From: Micromonospora coerulea
GTDB taxonomy: Bacteria > Actinomycetota > Actinomycetes > Mycobacteriales > Micromonosporaceae
Direction: 5' to 3'
Assembly: GCF_016598485.1 (NCBI RefSeq)
Contig: NZ_JAEMUW010000026.1
Span: forward strand, 1 to 64,000
Length of the DNA stretch: 64,000 nucleotides
A program made the position numbers and the translations under genes. Of this stretch, positions 1 through 7,726 are shown one piece after another; position 1 is the first letter of the stretch, and every line of letters begins with the position of its first letter. Below the pieces are notes generated by a model. The model worked only from the letters and a program-made list of their open reading frames with translations. It did not search any database and was not told the DNA's origin.

Positions 1-27
1 CTGCCGCAAGCCAAGTCCTGCCTGGCG

Positions 28-105
28 CTCGCGTCCGTCGTTGTCCACCGACGTCCGGCTGCGTCCGGGCCGATCGTCACTCGGTTAGTCACCCAGCGGT
101 GCTGT
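28..105. repeat. Type A intergenic repeat, copy A1
   Basis: Several CGTCCG hexamers are followed by GTCACTCGGTTAGTCACCC. The same organisation recurs inside the integrative element near 8300, 12000, 14400 and 15450. The stop codon of the adjacent minus-strand gene (89-91) lies inside the right end of the repeat, so gene and repeat are physically fused. Confidence 0.5.
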
Positions 106-457
106 ATTCAAGATCCAGGCCGGTGACCTCGTTGCCCTGAGGGTCGTAGATGACCAGGCCATGCCGCTCGGCCAATTGACACACAGCCTGCACGGCCTTA
201 GTGCCCCGAGGCGAGTGGCTGATGCTCATGCTCACGTGATCTATGCCGACGGCGAGGGGTGCCGACATCCAGGGCGACTCCCGGTCGTAGGGCGGATGAT
301 CCGGGAAGCTCTCTTGCAGCTCCTCGTAGAAGCCAATGATCCGCGGATCAGGCTCGCCGTCCCGGTGCACCAGGCTGGCGCAGTGCACGATCATCCTTCG
401 CATGTCGTCCAGAGAGGTGGCAGGTTCAACCGCGAGGACCACTAGGTCGAAGCTCAC
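89..457 (-). CDS. Conserved hypothetical protein
   Basis: The protein has about 122 residues and starts VSFDLVVLAVEPATSLDDMRR. I chose the GTG at 457 because an AGAGGA ribosome-binding site lies just upstream; the frame stays open further upstream, but that part is low-complexity and unlike a protein. It has no signal peptide or membrane segment and looks like a small soluble alpha/beta protein. The SFDLVVLAVEP opening resembles small orphan proteins I have seen in actinomycetes. Function is unknown. The stop lies inside repeat A1. Confidence 0.6.
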   Translation of the reverse strand: MSFDLVVLAVEPATSLDDMRRMIVHCASLVHRDGEPDPRIIGFYEELQESFPDHPPYDRESPWMSAPLAVGIDHVSMSISHSPRGTKAVQAVCQLAERHGLVIYDPQGNEVTGLDLEYSTAG

Positions 458-730
458 GGCGACATCGTCCTCTACCAGGTCGGTTCCGTCGATCCCCTGC
501 GCCTCACCGTCAGTTCGGAAGGTGTGTTGATCGGCACCGATGACCCTTCCGGCAGCGCGGTCAACCAGGGGCAGCTGTAGACCTTCGCCGTCGGGGAGTC
601 CGGCCGATGTTCCGTTGTTGACCCCTGCTGACCGACCCAGCGGGCATGCATCGGGCACGTGGTCGTCTCGCCCAGGCAGGTCTGATGCCCCCCGAACGCG
701 GCTTGACAACCACATAGGCAAACTCCCGGC

Positions 731-1060
731 TCAGCGGTTGTCGCCGCTGCCACCCAGCACGCCACGGCCCTGGCGGCTGGCCAGCTTGGCCAGGTTGGCC
801 GTCGCGATGTCGTTCAGCGAGAGGTCGAGGTAGTCGGCGAGCACCGCCATATACCAGAGCACATCACCGAGTTCCTTGGCGATGTCGGCCCGGTCGATCC
901 GCGACTCCTCGCTGTCGAGGTCTCGGACCCACTTCTTGAACTTCTCGGCGATCTCACCCGACTCGCCGACCAGCCCGAGCACCAGGTGGAGCAGCTCGTT
1001 CCTCTTGTCACGTGGAGCGGCAGTACGGAGGGCGCCGCGCTGATACTCGTCCAGGTCCAT
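731..1060 (-). CDS. MazG-like nucleotide pyrophosphohydrolase
   Basis: The 109-residue all-helical protein carries the MazG-type metal-binding pattern: GLVGESGEIAEKFKKW (EE..E region) and then ELGDVLWYMAVLADYLDLSL (ExxD). The family hydrolyses (d)NTPs to NMP and pyrophosphate, usually in nucleotide-pool cleaning, and this length fits the short single-domain form. The ATG at 1060 has no clear ribosome-binding site. The IS110 tail begins about 35 bp upstream, so the native promoter may have been lost. It follows the same strand as the hypothetical gene at 89-457. Confidence 0.8.
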   Translation of the reverse strand: MDLDEYQRGALRTAAPRDKRNELLHLVLGLVGESGEIAEKFKKWVRDLDSEESRIDRADIAKELGDVLWYMAVLADYLDLSLNDIATANLAKLASRQGRGVLGGSGDNR

Positions 1061-1094
1061 GGCGGACCAGTATGGTCGTACCCCTCCCCACCGA

Positions 1095-1215
1095 CCAGCC
1101 GCGTCTTACTACGACCGCAAGAGGGCGGCCGGCAAGAAGCACAACGCCGCGGTCATCTGCCTGGCCCGACGCCGCGTCGACGTCCTCCACGCCATGCCCC
1201 GCAAACCACACATCT
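1095..1215 (+). pseudogene. IS110-family transposase C-terminal remnant
   Basis: A short open frame reads RPAASYYDRKRAAGKKHNAA and continues with VICLARRRVDVLHAM. This is the characteristic C-terminus of IS110/IS116/IS902 transposases (YYxRKRAEGKxHxxALIxLARRR). The N-terminal RuvC-like half and the serine region are absent, so only about 40 residues survive. From here to about 1790 I see no credible gene. Confidence 0.6.
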
Positions 1216-1797
1216 ACCCTTCCTTCCTGGGGCTCCGGCAACCTCATACGGATCGTTCGGCAACTCTCGGCCTGTGATGGCCTCTGGTCTTCGCGGGCTC
1301 TGGACTGTCGACACCGGCTGAGAGAATGTCCGCCTGGCCCTGGTCATCTCCCGGGCTGGTCACGGTCACCTCATGACCCGGGGGTAACGCGCGGGGCGGG
1401 GCGTGGGGTTCGGGCCTGCTCACTTTTCGCCCCGGCGCTGTGGCGCCGGGGCGGCGGCTCCGGCGGAGCCGTTTGCCGCGCCGCGGTCCGCGCCGCGCGG
1501 AGCGCCTTGATCTCAGTACAGGCCAATTCGGCAACAGATCACAGGATGCGCTCCGTGGCGACCAAGCGGGCACGACCACAACACCACCCCGGCCTTCGCC
1601 GTCCAGTAGTGCCTCGGTGACCGCGAGGACCCACCCGAGGCGTGACGGTGGCTGCCTTGTCCGCTCGGTTCGTGGTCGCCTGCCGCCCTTCTCCTTCATC
1701 GGCTTGCGGTTCCCTCCCGGCCTGTCCGCTCGGGCTTCCACCTCCCCCTTTCACACCACCTGCCATCGCCGAGTTAGAACGCTTGTACGATGACGAC

Positions 1798-2040
1798 GTG
1801 GGCTGGGAGCTGGTGACGCGCTGGTGGAACAGCAGCTGGGGACGGCTGACCCGGCGTGACGTGTGGCTCGCCCGCGAAGTCCGGTGGCAAGTTGTCGCCA
1901 GAGCAGGCGACTCCGAGACAGGCAAGGTGCTCCGCTGAGAGTTCGACACTGAAGACGAAGCACGGCAGATGGTGAAGCGCCTCGTGCAAGCTGACGGCGG
2001 CCAGTGGCGCGAGATGGACACCGACACGAGGCCAGATTGA
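1798..2040 (+). pseudogene. Small hypothetical gene with in-frame nonsense codon
   Basis: The frame reads VGWELVTRWWNSSWGRLTRR and runs to GKVLR, where a TGA at about 1936 interrupts it. It then continues in the same frame as EFDTEDEARQMVKRLV and QADGGQWREMDTDTRPD to the TGA at 2038-2040. The two halves read as one small acidic/aromatic protein of about 80 residues. TGG to TGA would explain the stop. The family looks familiar from actinomycetes but has no known function. Confidence 0.5.
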
Positions 2041-2168
2041 GTCTTCGCCATCTTCGAACATGCAGGTCGGAGGCTTTGGCGTGGCGCTCGCTCGGGATAC
2101 TCATGCTGATCTCGGGCGGGCGTCCGCGAGGGTCGCAGCCAGGTCTCCGTAGTATGTAGTGTGCGGAA

Positions 2169-2732
2169 GTGACAAGAAGCGAGCGACTCGCGGACCAGCT
2201 GGACCGGCACTGGCACAAGAACCTGCGGCCGCGGCTGCACGGTCTTTCCGATGAGGAGTACTTCTGGGAGCCGGTGCGCGGCTGCTGGAGCATCCGCCCA
2301 CGTGGCACGTCGGCCGCACCGATGTCGGCAGGTTCGGGGGAATGGACGATGGACTCCGCGTCCCCTGGCCCGGTGCCCGCGCCGGTGACCACGATTGCCT
2401 GGCGGCTGGCGCACATCATCGTCTCCTGCCTGGGCTATCGGGTCGGATGGCACTTCGGCGGCCAGGACGTCGACTCGCAGACATTCGCCTACGCGGGGAC
2501 CGCTGACGAGGCGCTAAAACAGCTCGATGAGATGTATGGGAGATGGAACGCGGGGGTCCGCGAGCTCTCGGACGCTGACCTGGAGAATCCGCCCACGGTG
2601 GGTCCCGAGCGGTTTCCCATGGAGGGCATCGTCCTGCACGTCAACAGGGAGCTGATCCATCACGGCGCCGAGATTTCCCTGCTGCGCGACCTCTACCGCT
2701 GGCAGGACGGAGCCGTACCGCGCCGAATATGA
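2169..2732 (+). CDS. DinB family protein
   Basis: The 187-residue protein is predicted to be a DinB/YfiT-like four-helix bundle: an N-terminal helix with HWHKN, a central WRLAHIIVSCLGYR helix, and a C-terminal HVNRELIHHGAEISLLRDLY helix. These positions supply the three histidines that bind a divalent metal in this superfamily. Family members are thiol-dependent transferases or of unknown role. GTG start; the gene stands alone. The bases 2733-3110 after it contain no convincing gene. Confidence 0.8.
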   Translation: MTRSERLADQLDRHWHKNLRPRLHGLSDEEYFWEPVRGCWSIRPRGTSAAPMSAGSGEWTMDSASPGPVPAPVTTIAWRLAHIIVSCLGYRVGWHFGGQDVDSQTFAYAGTADEALKQLDEMYGRWNAGVRELSDADLENPPTVGPERFPMEGIVLHVNRELIHHGAEISLLRDLYRWQDGAVPRRI

Positions 2733-3111
2733 CTTTCCGATAACCGGCGATCGAGCTTCGGAAACCTACGTGGACTCGGTGTCCCCGGCATGCTTATTGG
2801 TTTTCGTCACCCAATTCCAACAGCCACCGGGGACACCTTGGTTACGCCCTGCCGTCCGTGCGGGCCGGTCACGGGCGGACGGTGATCTTCCCGTCGGGCC
2901 GTTGTGCAGCCAGCCGCGGTCGGCCAGCTACACCTCAGACTGCCGCCCACCACCAGCACGAGCACCCCGAACGACCCTCACGCCACCACCCTGATCAGCT
3001 ACTTCAAGATGGCGCAGCTTCACTGATCGTCGCTGCATCGCCAGTGCCCCCGCGCCTCCCCCTCCCCCACTCCGACGCCCGAGGGTGCGGAACGATAAGG
3101 GCATGCTGCGG

Positions 3112-3882
3112 ATGCCTCGCGCGCTCCTGCTGAACTTCGGTGGCGTCCTGGCCGATGCCCCGCGACAACCCCCCGCTCCCCCGGACCTCGTCCGTCGGCT
3201 GTCCCAACTGACCGGCGACTCGGTGCCGGCCGAGCGAATCGCTGCCGACCTGACCGAGGGCGCGCGCGCCTATGCGCGCTGGCGCGATGACGTCGGCCAG
3301 ACCCGTGATCCGGTCGAGCTGACACACGCCCAGGTATGGGCGGACTTCGTCACCCCCACCTGGCCACAACCCGCCCGCGACGCCATCGAGCGCGAGGCAA
3401 CCCCGCTGGCGTACGCCTGGACCTGGCGCTCGGAGTGGGGGGTCCGCCCCGGCATCCCCGAGGCGCTGCACGCCGCCGCCGACGCAGGCCTGCCGATGGC
3501 CGTGGTCAGCAACACCCTCTGCGGCGCCGCCCACCGGGACTTCCTCGCCGCCGCCGGCCTGTCGCACCTGTTCGCCGCCGAGTTCTACAGCGACGAAGCC
3601 GGACCCCGCAAACCCAACCCCCGCCTCGCCCAGCTGGCCGCCGACGCCATCGGCGTACCGATCGCAGAGTGCTGGTTCGTCGGAGACAGCCCGCACCGCG
3701 ACATCGCCTGCGCCCGCCGTGCGGGCGCCGGCGCCGCGATCCTCATGCGCTCACCCCGCACGGACCGGGAACCACCCCACCCGGACCTGCGACCGGACGC
3801 CCGCATCGAGGACGGCCACGGGCTACTCGCCCTACTTCATCAGAGCAGGGGCACGGCTGAGGGCTCATCGGCCAGGACGTGA
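3112..3882 (+). CDS. HAD superfamily protein with Asn at the nucleophile position
   Basis: About 256 residues. Motif I reads ALLLNFGGVLAD where HAD enzymes have a DxD-type start (usually LLLDFGGVL), so the nucleophilic Asp is Asn. Motif II (MAVVSNTLCG), the motif III Lys (GPRKPNP) and motif IV (CWFVGDSPHRDIACARRAG) are otherwise well preserved. ATG 3112 gives the usual MPRALLL start; ATG 3103 is an alternative. Without the Asp it should not form the phospho-aspartyl intermediate, so catalytic activity is doubtful. Its 3' end overlaps the convergent kinase pseudogene by 43 bp. Confidence 0.75.
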   Translation: MPRALLLNFGGVLADAPRQPPAPPDLVRRLSQLTGDSVPAERIAADLTEGARAYARWRDDVGQTRDPVELTHAQVWADFVTPTWPQPARDAIEREATPLAYAWTWRSEWGVRPGIPEALHAAADAGLPMAVVSNTLCGAAHRDFLAAAGLSHLFAAEFYSDEAGPRKPNPRLAQLAADAIGVPIAECWFVGDSPHRDIACARRAGAGAAILMRSPRTDREPPHPDLRPDARIEDGHGLLALLHQSRGTAEGSSART

Positions 3883-4386
3883 CGATGGATTCGCTCGGCT
3901 GCGGCACGCGGAGACACGTCAGCGGTGTTCAGACTGAGATCGGCATCGGGTAGCGGCTCGGTGTCATCCCAGGCGCGCATCGGTGTCGCCAGTTCGGCGG
4001 GCGATGATCCGCCGCGCCGCCACCTCTCGCGGACACCACAGGTAGGCCACACACCAGCGGGCACCCGGAACAGCCGCGGCGACCGCAGCGACGGCGGGAC
4101 GCTGGCCCGGGTGCACGACGGGCACGCCGGTCGACAACCGCTGCGTCAGGGACGGCCGGTCCACGACATAGCGGGCGCCGTACCGCTGTTTCTCCCAAAC
4201 GACATCACCGTTGTGACGTAGCTGGGCAAGAGTGGCTTCATCGGCCATGCGGTAGCCGTTAGTGGGTCCCGCGCTGACCTTGAGACGCGGGTACAGGGCG
4301 TACCGGGCATCGAGCCTGTGCAAGGCGGTTGTGATCGTGTCCTTGCCCGACGCTGGCGGGCCGTACAGGATCACGCCCCGCATCAC
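3840..4386 (-). pseudogene. Guanylate-kinase-like P-loop kinase, frameshifted
   Basis: The N-terminal part (ATG 4386) reads MMRGVILYGPPASGKDTITT, a Walker A-like P-loop, and continues to ARRIIARRTGDTDARLG and a stop near 3964. The expected continuation, AWDDTEPLPDADLSLNTADV to SAVPLL, lies in another frame and ends at 3840. The two parts join naturally around 3975, so a 1- or 2-base indel has split one gene of about 180 residues. The start codon abuts the integrase remnant at 4387, so its own upstream region has been replaced. Confidence 0.65.
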
Positions 4387-4568
4387 AAACCCTCGTCCGC
4401 GAGGATGCCCTTCACCAGCGCGGTGTGCCCGTCAACGACGTCCAGGCCGTGATGGGCCACGAGAAGCCGTCGACCACGTTGAACCTCTACACCCACCGAT
4501 CGGACGGGCGTGATCAACGCATCCGCGACGCGTTCGCTGACGATCCGCTGACTTCCAACGACAACTAA
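4387..4568 (+). pseudogene. Tyrosine integrase C-terminal remnant of a second element
   Basis: The frame reads TLVREDALHQRGVPVNDVQA and then VMGHEKPSTTLNLYTHRSDG, ending in a TAA at 4566-4568. The GHEKPSTTLNLYTH segment holds the late His and the catalytic Tyr of tyrosine recombinases. The start and the Arg and HxxR boxes are missing. A terminator and a partial tRNA-Val copy follow at once, just as after the intact integrase at the other end. It therefore looks like the right end of an older, left-lying tandem element. Confidence 0.75.
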
Positions 4569-4581
4569 CGATGCAGTCAGC

Positions 4582-4611
4582 AAAAGGCACCCTCGCCGGA
4601 GGGTGCCTTTT
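4582..4611 (+). terminator. Intrinsic terminator after the integrase remnant
   Basis: A perfect 13-bp stem (AAAAGGCACCCTC / GAGGGTGCCTTTT) with a GCCG loop, ending in a T run. It sits between the integrase remnant and the attL copy. Confidence 0.85.
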
Positions 4612-4627
4612 GTGTGCTATATCGATG

Positions 4628-4670
4628 GTGGGCGCTACTGGGATCGAACCAGTGACCTCTTCGGTGTGAA
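4628..4670. repeat. attL: 43-bp direct repeat of the 3' half of tRNA-Val
   Basis: These 43 bases match 22208-22250 with one difference, at 4635. They correspond on the minus strand to the 3' part of tRNA-Val(CAC), from the anticodon loop (…GTGTGAA) to the discriminator base. The match ends exactly in the anticodon loop, marking the crossover side. No tRNA 5' half follows here, so this copy is not a functional tRNA. Confidence 0.9.
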
Positions 4671-4707
4671 ATCTCGGCGAGCGGGTCGGATCGGGCTCGA
4701 TACGAGG

Positions 4708-5016
4708 TCAAACGGCCTGCTGAGGCGCTTCTCGGCTCCGTTCGGCTGGTGCGGTTGCTGTACTTCGCTGCTGTACTGCTGGCGTCGACCGCTCGGCCTG
4801 CCTGGTCCAGCCGAGGAAGCGGCGGTGCAGCATGCCGGCCGGCGTCCAGGGCATGTCCTCGGTGGCCTGGACCAGGTAGGAGCCGAGGTAGAGGGCGAGC
4901 GACACGGGAGCATCGGCATACTCCGCTCGCAGCTCCCGCTTCCGCGTCGGGCACGGCCAAGGCAGGTCGCAGCCTCCGCAGCTCCAGACCGGCACGACCG
5001 GCCCGTGGGTGGTCAT
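4708..5016 (-). CDS. Conserved AICE-associated small protein
   Basis: The 102-residue protein starts MTTHGPVVPVWSCGGCDLPW and contains CGGCDLPWPCPTRKREL, a Cys-rich motif that may bind zinc, then a helical region (SLALYLGSYLVQATEDMPWT). Similar proteins sit at the regulatory end of actinomycete elements and are sometimes labelled flavin reductase, which nothing in the sequence supports. The ATG overlaps the preceding stop (ATGA). The last 30 or so residues are low-complexity and run over the 4754-4776 repeat, so the 3' end has probably changed. Function unknown. Confidence 0.6.
   Translation of the reverse strand: MTTHGPVVPVWSCGGCDLPWPCPTRKRELRAEYADAPVSLALYLGSYLVQATEDMPWTPAGMLHRRFLGWTRQAERSTPAVQQRSTATAPAERSREAPQQAV
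4754..4776. repeat. 23-bp arm-like repeat, left copy
   Basis: Identical to 22136-22158 and in the same orientation. Each copy holds two near-tandem GCTGTAC-type units. They lie 83 bp inside attL and 50 bp inside attR, positions expected for arm-type binding sites of the integrase or excisionase. The functional role is inference. Confidence 0.75.
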
Positions 5017-5192
5017 CGCACACCATCCAGGAAGCGAGCGGTGATCGTCCGGGCCTGCCGGCTGGTCGCCCAATCGATCTGCCAGCACGGGTACGGCGTC
5101 AGCCGCGACCACCATGCGCGGCAGCCGGCGCACATGCCATCGAGCCCTCGGACGTGCACCGCGAGGATCATCTGCGCCTGTTCCTCCTTCAC
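5013..5192 (-). CDS. Small Cys/Trp-rich hypothetical protein
   Basis: A 59-residue protein beginning VKEEQAQMILAVHVRGLDGM and containing CAGCRAWWSRL and PYPCWQIDWATSR. It starts at GTG 5192, overlapping the upstream stop (GTGA), behind a purine-rich GGGGGAGGGGGAG. It ends in an ATGA overlap with the next gene. Translational coupling on both sides argues for a real gene. The paired cysteines suggest a small metal-binding protein. Function unknown. Confidence 0.6.
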   Translation of the reverse strand: MKEEQAQMILAVHVRGLDGMCAGCRAWWSRLTPYPCWQIDWATSRQARTITARFLDGVR

Positions 5193-5374
5193 TGCTCCCC
5201 CTCCCCCGGCCAGTGGCCACGACTAATCGGAATCCGATGCCGGGCGCGGCACGGCAGGTCGGCTCCGCACCGGCACACCTGTCGCCACTGCCGCCAGCAC
5301 CAGATCGGTCGATGCCGTCTCGCCAGGGTCATCGCGACGGCGAGCAGGTACTCCTCGTACAAGACACGCCGCAC
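5189..5374 (-). CDS. Small basic hypothetical protein, first gene of the AICE left operon
   Basis: About 61 residues: VRRVLYEEYLLAVAMTLARR, then HRPIWCWRQWRQVCRCGADL and PCRARHRIPISRGHW. I place the start at GTG 5374 because GGAAGGGGAG lies 5 to 6 bases upstream; ATG 5425 is in frame but poorly preceded. Three spaced Cys suggest metal binding. It is divergent from the GntR gene, and the operator-like repeat lies between them. Confidence 0.55.
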   Translation of the reverse strand: MRRVLYEEYLLAVAMTLARRHRPIWCWRQWRQVCRCGADLPCRARHRIPISRGHWPGEGEQ

Positions 5375-5464
5375 CGGATCTCCCCTTCCTGGTGGCGGCA
5401 CGGCGGTCGGGCCTTTGTTGGTCATCCGACCGCCGCACCTGCAAGCCCACCGTACATACGTAGG

Positions 5465-5488
5465 ACTGTAGATACAATAAACTGTAGA
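5465..5488. promoter_or_regulatory. Putative operator/promoter between GntR and the left operon
   Basis: ACTGTAGA occurs twice in direct orientation (5465-5472 and 5481-5488) with 16-bp periodicity in an AT-rich island; TACAAT between them could be a -10 box. This is the only intergenic space between two divergent units, so autoregulation by the GntR protein is a natural guess. It resembles the KorSA-type control known from pSAM2 only in layout. Confidence 0.5.
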
Positions 5489-5514
5489 GCTGTTGGACAC
5501 GTAGCGTCACGTTC

Positions 5515-5916
5515 GTGATCGACCCCAACGCGGATCGCGCAGTGTTCCGGCAGCTCGCCGACCTACTGCGCGACCGGATCACGTCCGGCGACCTCGCGCC
5601 CGGCGCGTCGCTGCCGAGCGAGCTGCGACTGGCTCAGGAGTATGGACTCAGCCGGACCAGCGTCCGGCAGGCCATCTCCCTGCTCCGGTCGGAAGGGCTC
5701 GTGATCGTCCAACCCCCGCGCGGCACCTTCGTCCGCAACCTGGAGCCGACCGAGACGGTGACCCTGCGCAAGGGCGACACCGCCTCCGCTCGGATGCCAA
5801 CCCCCGCCGAGCGCAAGGAGCTGGACATCGGCGAAGGCGTCCCCGTCCTGGTCGTCTTCCGCGCCGACGGCTCCCGCGAGCTGTACCCAGCCGATCAGAT
5901 CCGCGTCGGCCGCTGA
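5515..5916 (+). CDS. GntR family transcriptional regulator of the element
   Basis: The 133-residue protein has an N-terminal winged helix-turn-helix: VFRQLADLLRDRITSGDLAP, GASLPSELRLAQEYGLSRTS, VRQAISLLRSEGLVIVQPPR (residues about 10-72). The C-terminal 60 residues are too short for a full UTRA or FCD effector domain, as in GntR regulators of other actinomycete elements. GTG start. It probably represses the excision or replication genes and the divergent left operon; the direct repeats at 5465-5488 are the candidate operator. Confidence 0.85.
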   Translation: MIDPNADRAVFRQLADLLRDRITSGDLAPGASLPSELRLAQEYGLSRTSVRQAISLLRSEGLVIVQPPRGTFVRNLEPTETVTLRKGDTASARMPTPAERKELDIGEGVPVLVVFRADGSRELYPADQIRVGR

Positions 5917-6116
5917 CCTGCGCATTGCGAGTCAGTCCCGGGGCGCTGGTCAGCCATTTGGTCGTCCTGCTCGACGTGGTGTCCGCGTCCGCGCTCGTTC
6001 ACTACTGCTCGCCGGTTTGGCTGCTCCCTTGGCTGCTCGATGGATGTAACGTCCCATGAACCAGCCAGCCCCTATAGAAGGCCATCTAGGTTCGTGAAGG
6101 AAAGGTGGGTCACCCG

Positions 6117-6425
6117 GTGCCTACGGTCATCCTGGTGAGAGGATTTGACTTCCTGGGCTCAGGCCGGAAGTTCAAGTTCTACCTTGACGGTTCCCTCGCG
6201 GCTAAGGTGGGACGATTCGATCGGATTCGGGTCGAGGTGCCGCCGGGAACACACGAGATTCAGGCCCGCCTGGACTGGCTCAGAAGCTCACCGCTTGAGC
6301 TTCAGCTCCAGTCCGGGGACGTCGTAACGGTTGAGGCCACGGCAGGGGCGAGAGCGGCCGGCTTCACCGCATTTTTCCTCAAGCCGCGGAGTGCCATCGA
6401 CCTCCTCGTCACAGAGAGGCAATAG
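6117..6425 (+). CDS. Hypothetical protein
   Basis: About 102 residues starting VPTVILVRGFDFLGSGRKFK, followed by a beta-rich stretch (FDRIRVEVPPGTHEIQARLD, LELQLQSGDVVTVEATAGAR). The pattern looks like a compact beta-sandwich of the PEGA or carbohydrate-binding kind, but I recognise no motif. GTG 6117 has AAAGGTGG at a good distance; GTG 6105 is also possible. No signal peptide. It is the first cargo gene after the regulator. Confidence 0.55.
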   Translation: MPTVILVRGFDFLGSGRKFKFYLDGSLAAKVGRFDRIRVEVPPGTHEIQARLDWLRSSPLELQLQSGDVVTVEATAGARAAGFTAFFLKPRSAIDLLVTERQ

Positions 6426-6439
6426 ACAGCGGACCAAGG

Positions 6440-6592
6440 TGACGTCTCGCTTACAAGCTCTGTGCGGATCGTCCGGCGTCGTCTGTCCGCGTTCGCGACC
6501 TCGGACGACTGTCCGCACGCTTCCGCCGACGGGCCGCCTCGTCCAGGCCGGTTGCTGTCGCCGTTGCTGTCGACGGCTGGCTAGTCACCCGA
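6440..6592. repeat. Type B intergenic repeat, copy B1
   Basis: Starts with GTCTCGCTTACAAG, has repeated GTCCG units and ends with GTTGCTGTCGCCGTTGCTGT followed by CTAGTCACCC. Related to copies near 10516, 12112 and 14765. The stop of the minus-strand gene at 6581 lies in its right end. Confidence 0.5.
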
Positions 6593-7042
6593 TCCAAGCT
6601 GTTGTTCCAACTCCATGATCCGTTGGTGCGCCCTGAAAGCGCTCGCCCGCTGCTGCTTGTCGCTGGCGGTGATCAAGACGAGAAGAGCGTCGAGCCCTTG
6701 GTCTTCTACGTGGCACCGGGGATGGAGGAGGCCCGGTGCGCTTGTACGGAGGTCCTCCACGAACGGCTGCCACATGTAGCTCCATGCGCTGTCCCGCCGG
6801 AATCGGAGCACCGCCGGCCCATGTGGATCGACGTCGCTGGAGCAGAGTGGGCATGTCAGCACAGATCGATCATCGCCTGCTGTGCTGCCTCGCACCAGAG
6901 CAAGTGACGACCCCGTCGGACCGTCGAGATGAGCGAGGTGGTCGCCGAGGTGCAGGTCAACGCCGTGAACTGCCCCGATTCGTGCATTTCCGCTGGACAG
7001 TAAGAGCCCCGGCTTCCCGGCCTCCCACGCTGTCATCGGCAT
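6581..7042 (-). CDS. Hypothetical protein with a CxxC motif
   Basis: About 153 residues from MPMTAWEAGKPGLLL; the start is uncertain (7084 is also possible). The middle contains VLTCPLCSSDVDPHGPAVLR, a CxxC knuckle with a nearby His. The end (SDKQQRASAFRAHQRIMELE) is helical and may form a coiled coil. I do not recognise the family. Its stop codon is embedded in repeat B1, as the gene at 89-457 ends in repeat A1. Confidence 0.45.
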   Translation of the reverse strand: MPMTAWEAGKPGLLLSSGNARIGAVHGVDLHLGDHLAHLDGPTGSSLALVRGSTAGDDRSVLTCPLCSSDVDPHGPAVLRFRRDSAWSYMWQPFVEDLRTSAPGLLHPRCHVEDQGLDALLVLITASDKQQRASAFRAHQRIMELEQQLGSGD

Positions 7043-7163
7043 GGCTGCTGACCTGCCGAAATGCCTTCCGTCGGCTTCCGGCATCTTCCGCCGTTACTCG
7101 CGCTCGGTTGTGCCGGATCTGTGCCGGGCCCAGGTTGTCGTATCCGGCTCTTAGAGTCGCTCC

Positions 7164-7349
7164 ATGAACAACAGTCAAGCCCTGGTCGTCGGCCAGCCGT
7201 GTCCGGAAGCCGAGTGCGGCATCCAGGTTGAGAACGTCAGCCGCGAGGACTTTACGAGAAAGGGTCCGCACGGCCCGGCCTCCGACATCGACGGCTACAA
7301 GCTGACGGCGAGCCCCTGCGGCCATACCCGCGAGTACATCTACACCTGA
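7164..7349 (+). CDS. Small hypothetical protein
   Basis: A 61-residue protein, MNNSQALVVGQPCPEAECGI, with a second Cys/His near the end (ASPCGHTREYIYT). The arrangement C-x4-C … C-G-H could bind zinc. It is divergent from the gene ending at 6581. The codon pattern looks coding, but there is no recognisable family. Confidence 0.45.
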   Translation: MNNSQALVVGQPCPEAECGIQVENVSREDFTRKGPHGPASDIDGYKLTASPCGHTREYIYT

Positions 7350-7390
7350 CGGAGGAAGCCAGGCGCCCTCTCCGCGCGCCCCGCAGAATC

Positions 7391-7510
7391 CGGCGTACAG
7401 GTCGACTCGTCCGTCGCCCACCAGGTCAGCCGCCCTTATCTGGTGGCTGACCTGCCGTTTCTTCGGGTGCTGCTGGTCGTCCTCGGTCATCGTTGGTCGG
7501 CGCTTGACGG
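7391..7510. repeat. Type C repeat, copy C1, with terminator-like hairpin
   Basis: About 44 bp at 7391-7433 are repeated at 13060-13103, followed by a further 80 bp of lower similarity. CAGGTCAGCC (7422-7431) pairs with GGCTGACCTG (7445-7454). A competing hairpin, CCACCAG (7418-7424) with CTGGTGG (7440-7446), overlaps it. From here to 7726 I see no gene. Confidence 0.65.
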
Positions 7511-7726
7511 CCCGGATACGGCCCAGAGAACCGTCAGTTTAGAAGGCACGTTGAGCTTTGATAGATCGCTCCTCGCCGTCGGTGACAGGGAGGCTGGCCC
7601 GCTGCTCAGGGCTGGTGGTGCCGCTGTATTCCACTCCTTGGTGCCCCTGGTGACGGGTCAGGCGGGCACGTAACGGGCACGGCCTGGATCTCTACATTCC
7701 TCCGAAGGTCTGGCAGACTCCGCGAT

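Noticed and set aside
1230..1790. Several long open frames on both strands.
   Set aside because: They are typical GC-rich non-coding frames: Arg/Pro/Ser composition, no ribosome-binding sites and no family resemblance.
2940..3030. About 70% similarity of this stretch to the complement of 2035-2115 (CAGCACGAGCACCCCGAAC-like, then AAGATGGCG).
   Set aside because: The similarity is short and both frames lack any recognisable product; it could be the remains of one gene family, but I cannot support a feature.
4621..4700. A second tRNA gene at the left end of the element.
   Set aside because: Only the 3' half from the anticodon loop is present; the 5' half does not follow, so it is an att copy and not a gene.
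5926..6104. Possible small gene between the GntR gene and the next cargo gene.
   Set aside because: No frame with a start, ribosome-binding site and coding composition was found in this 180-bp gap.
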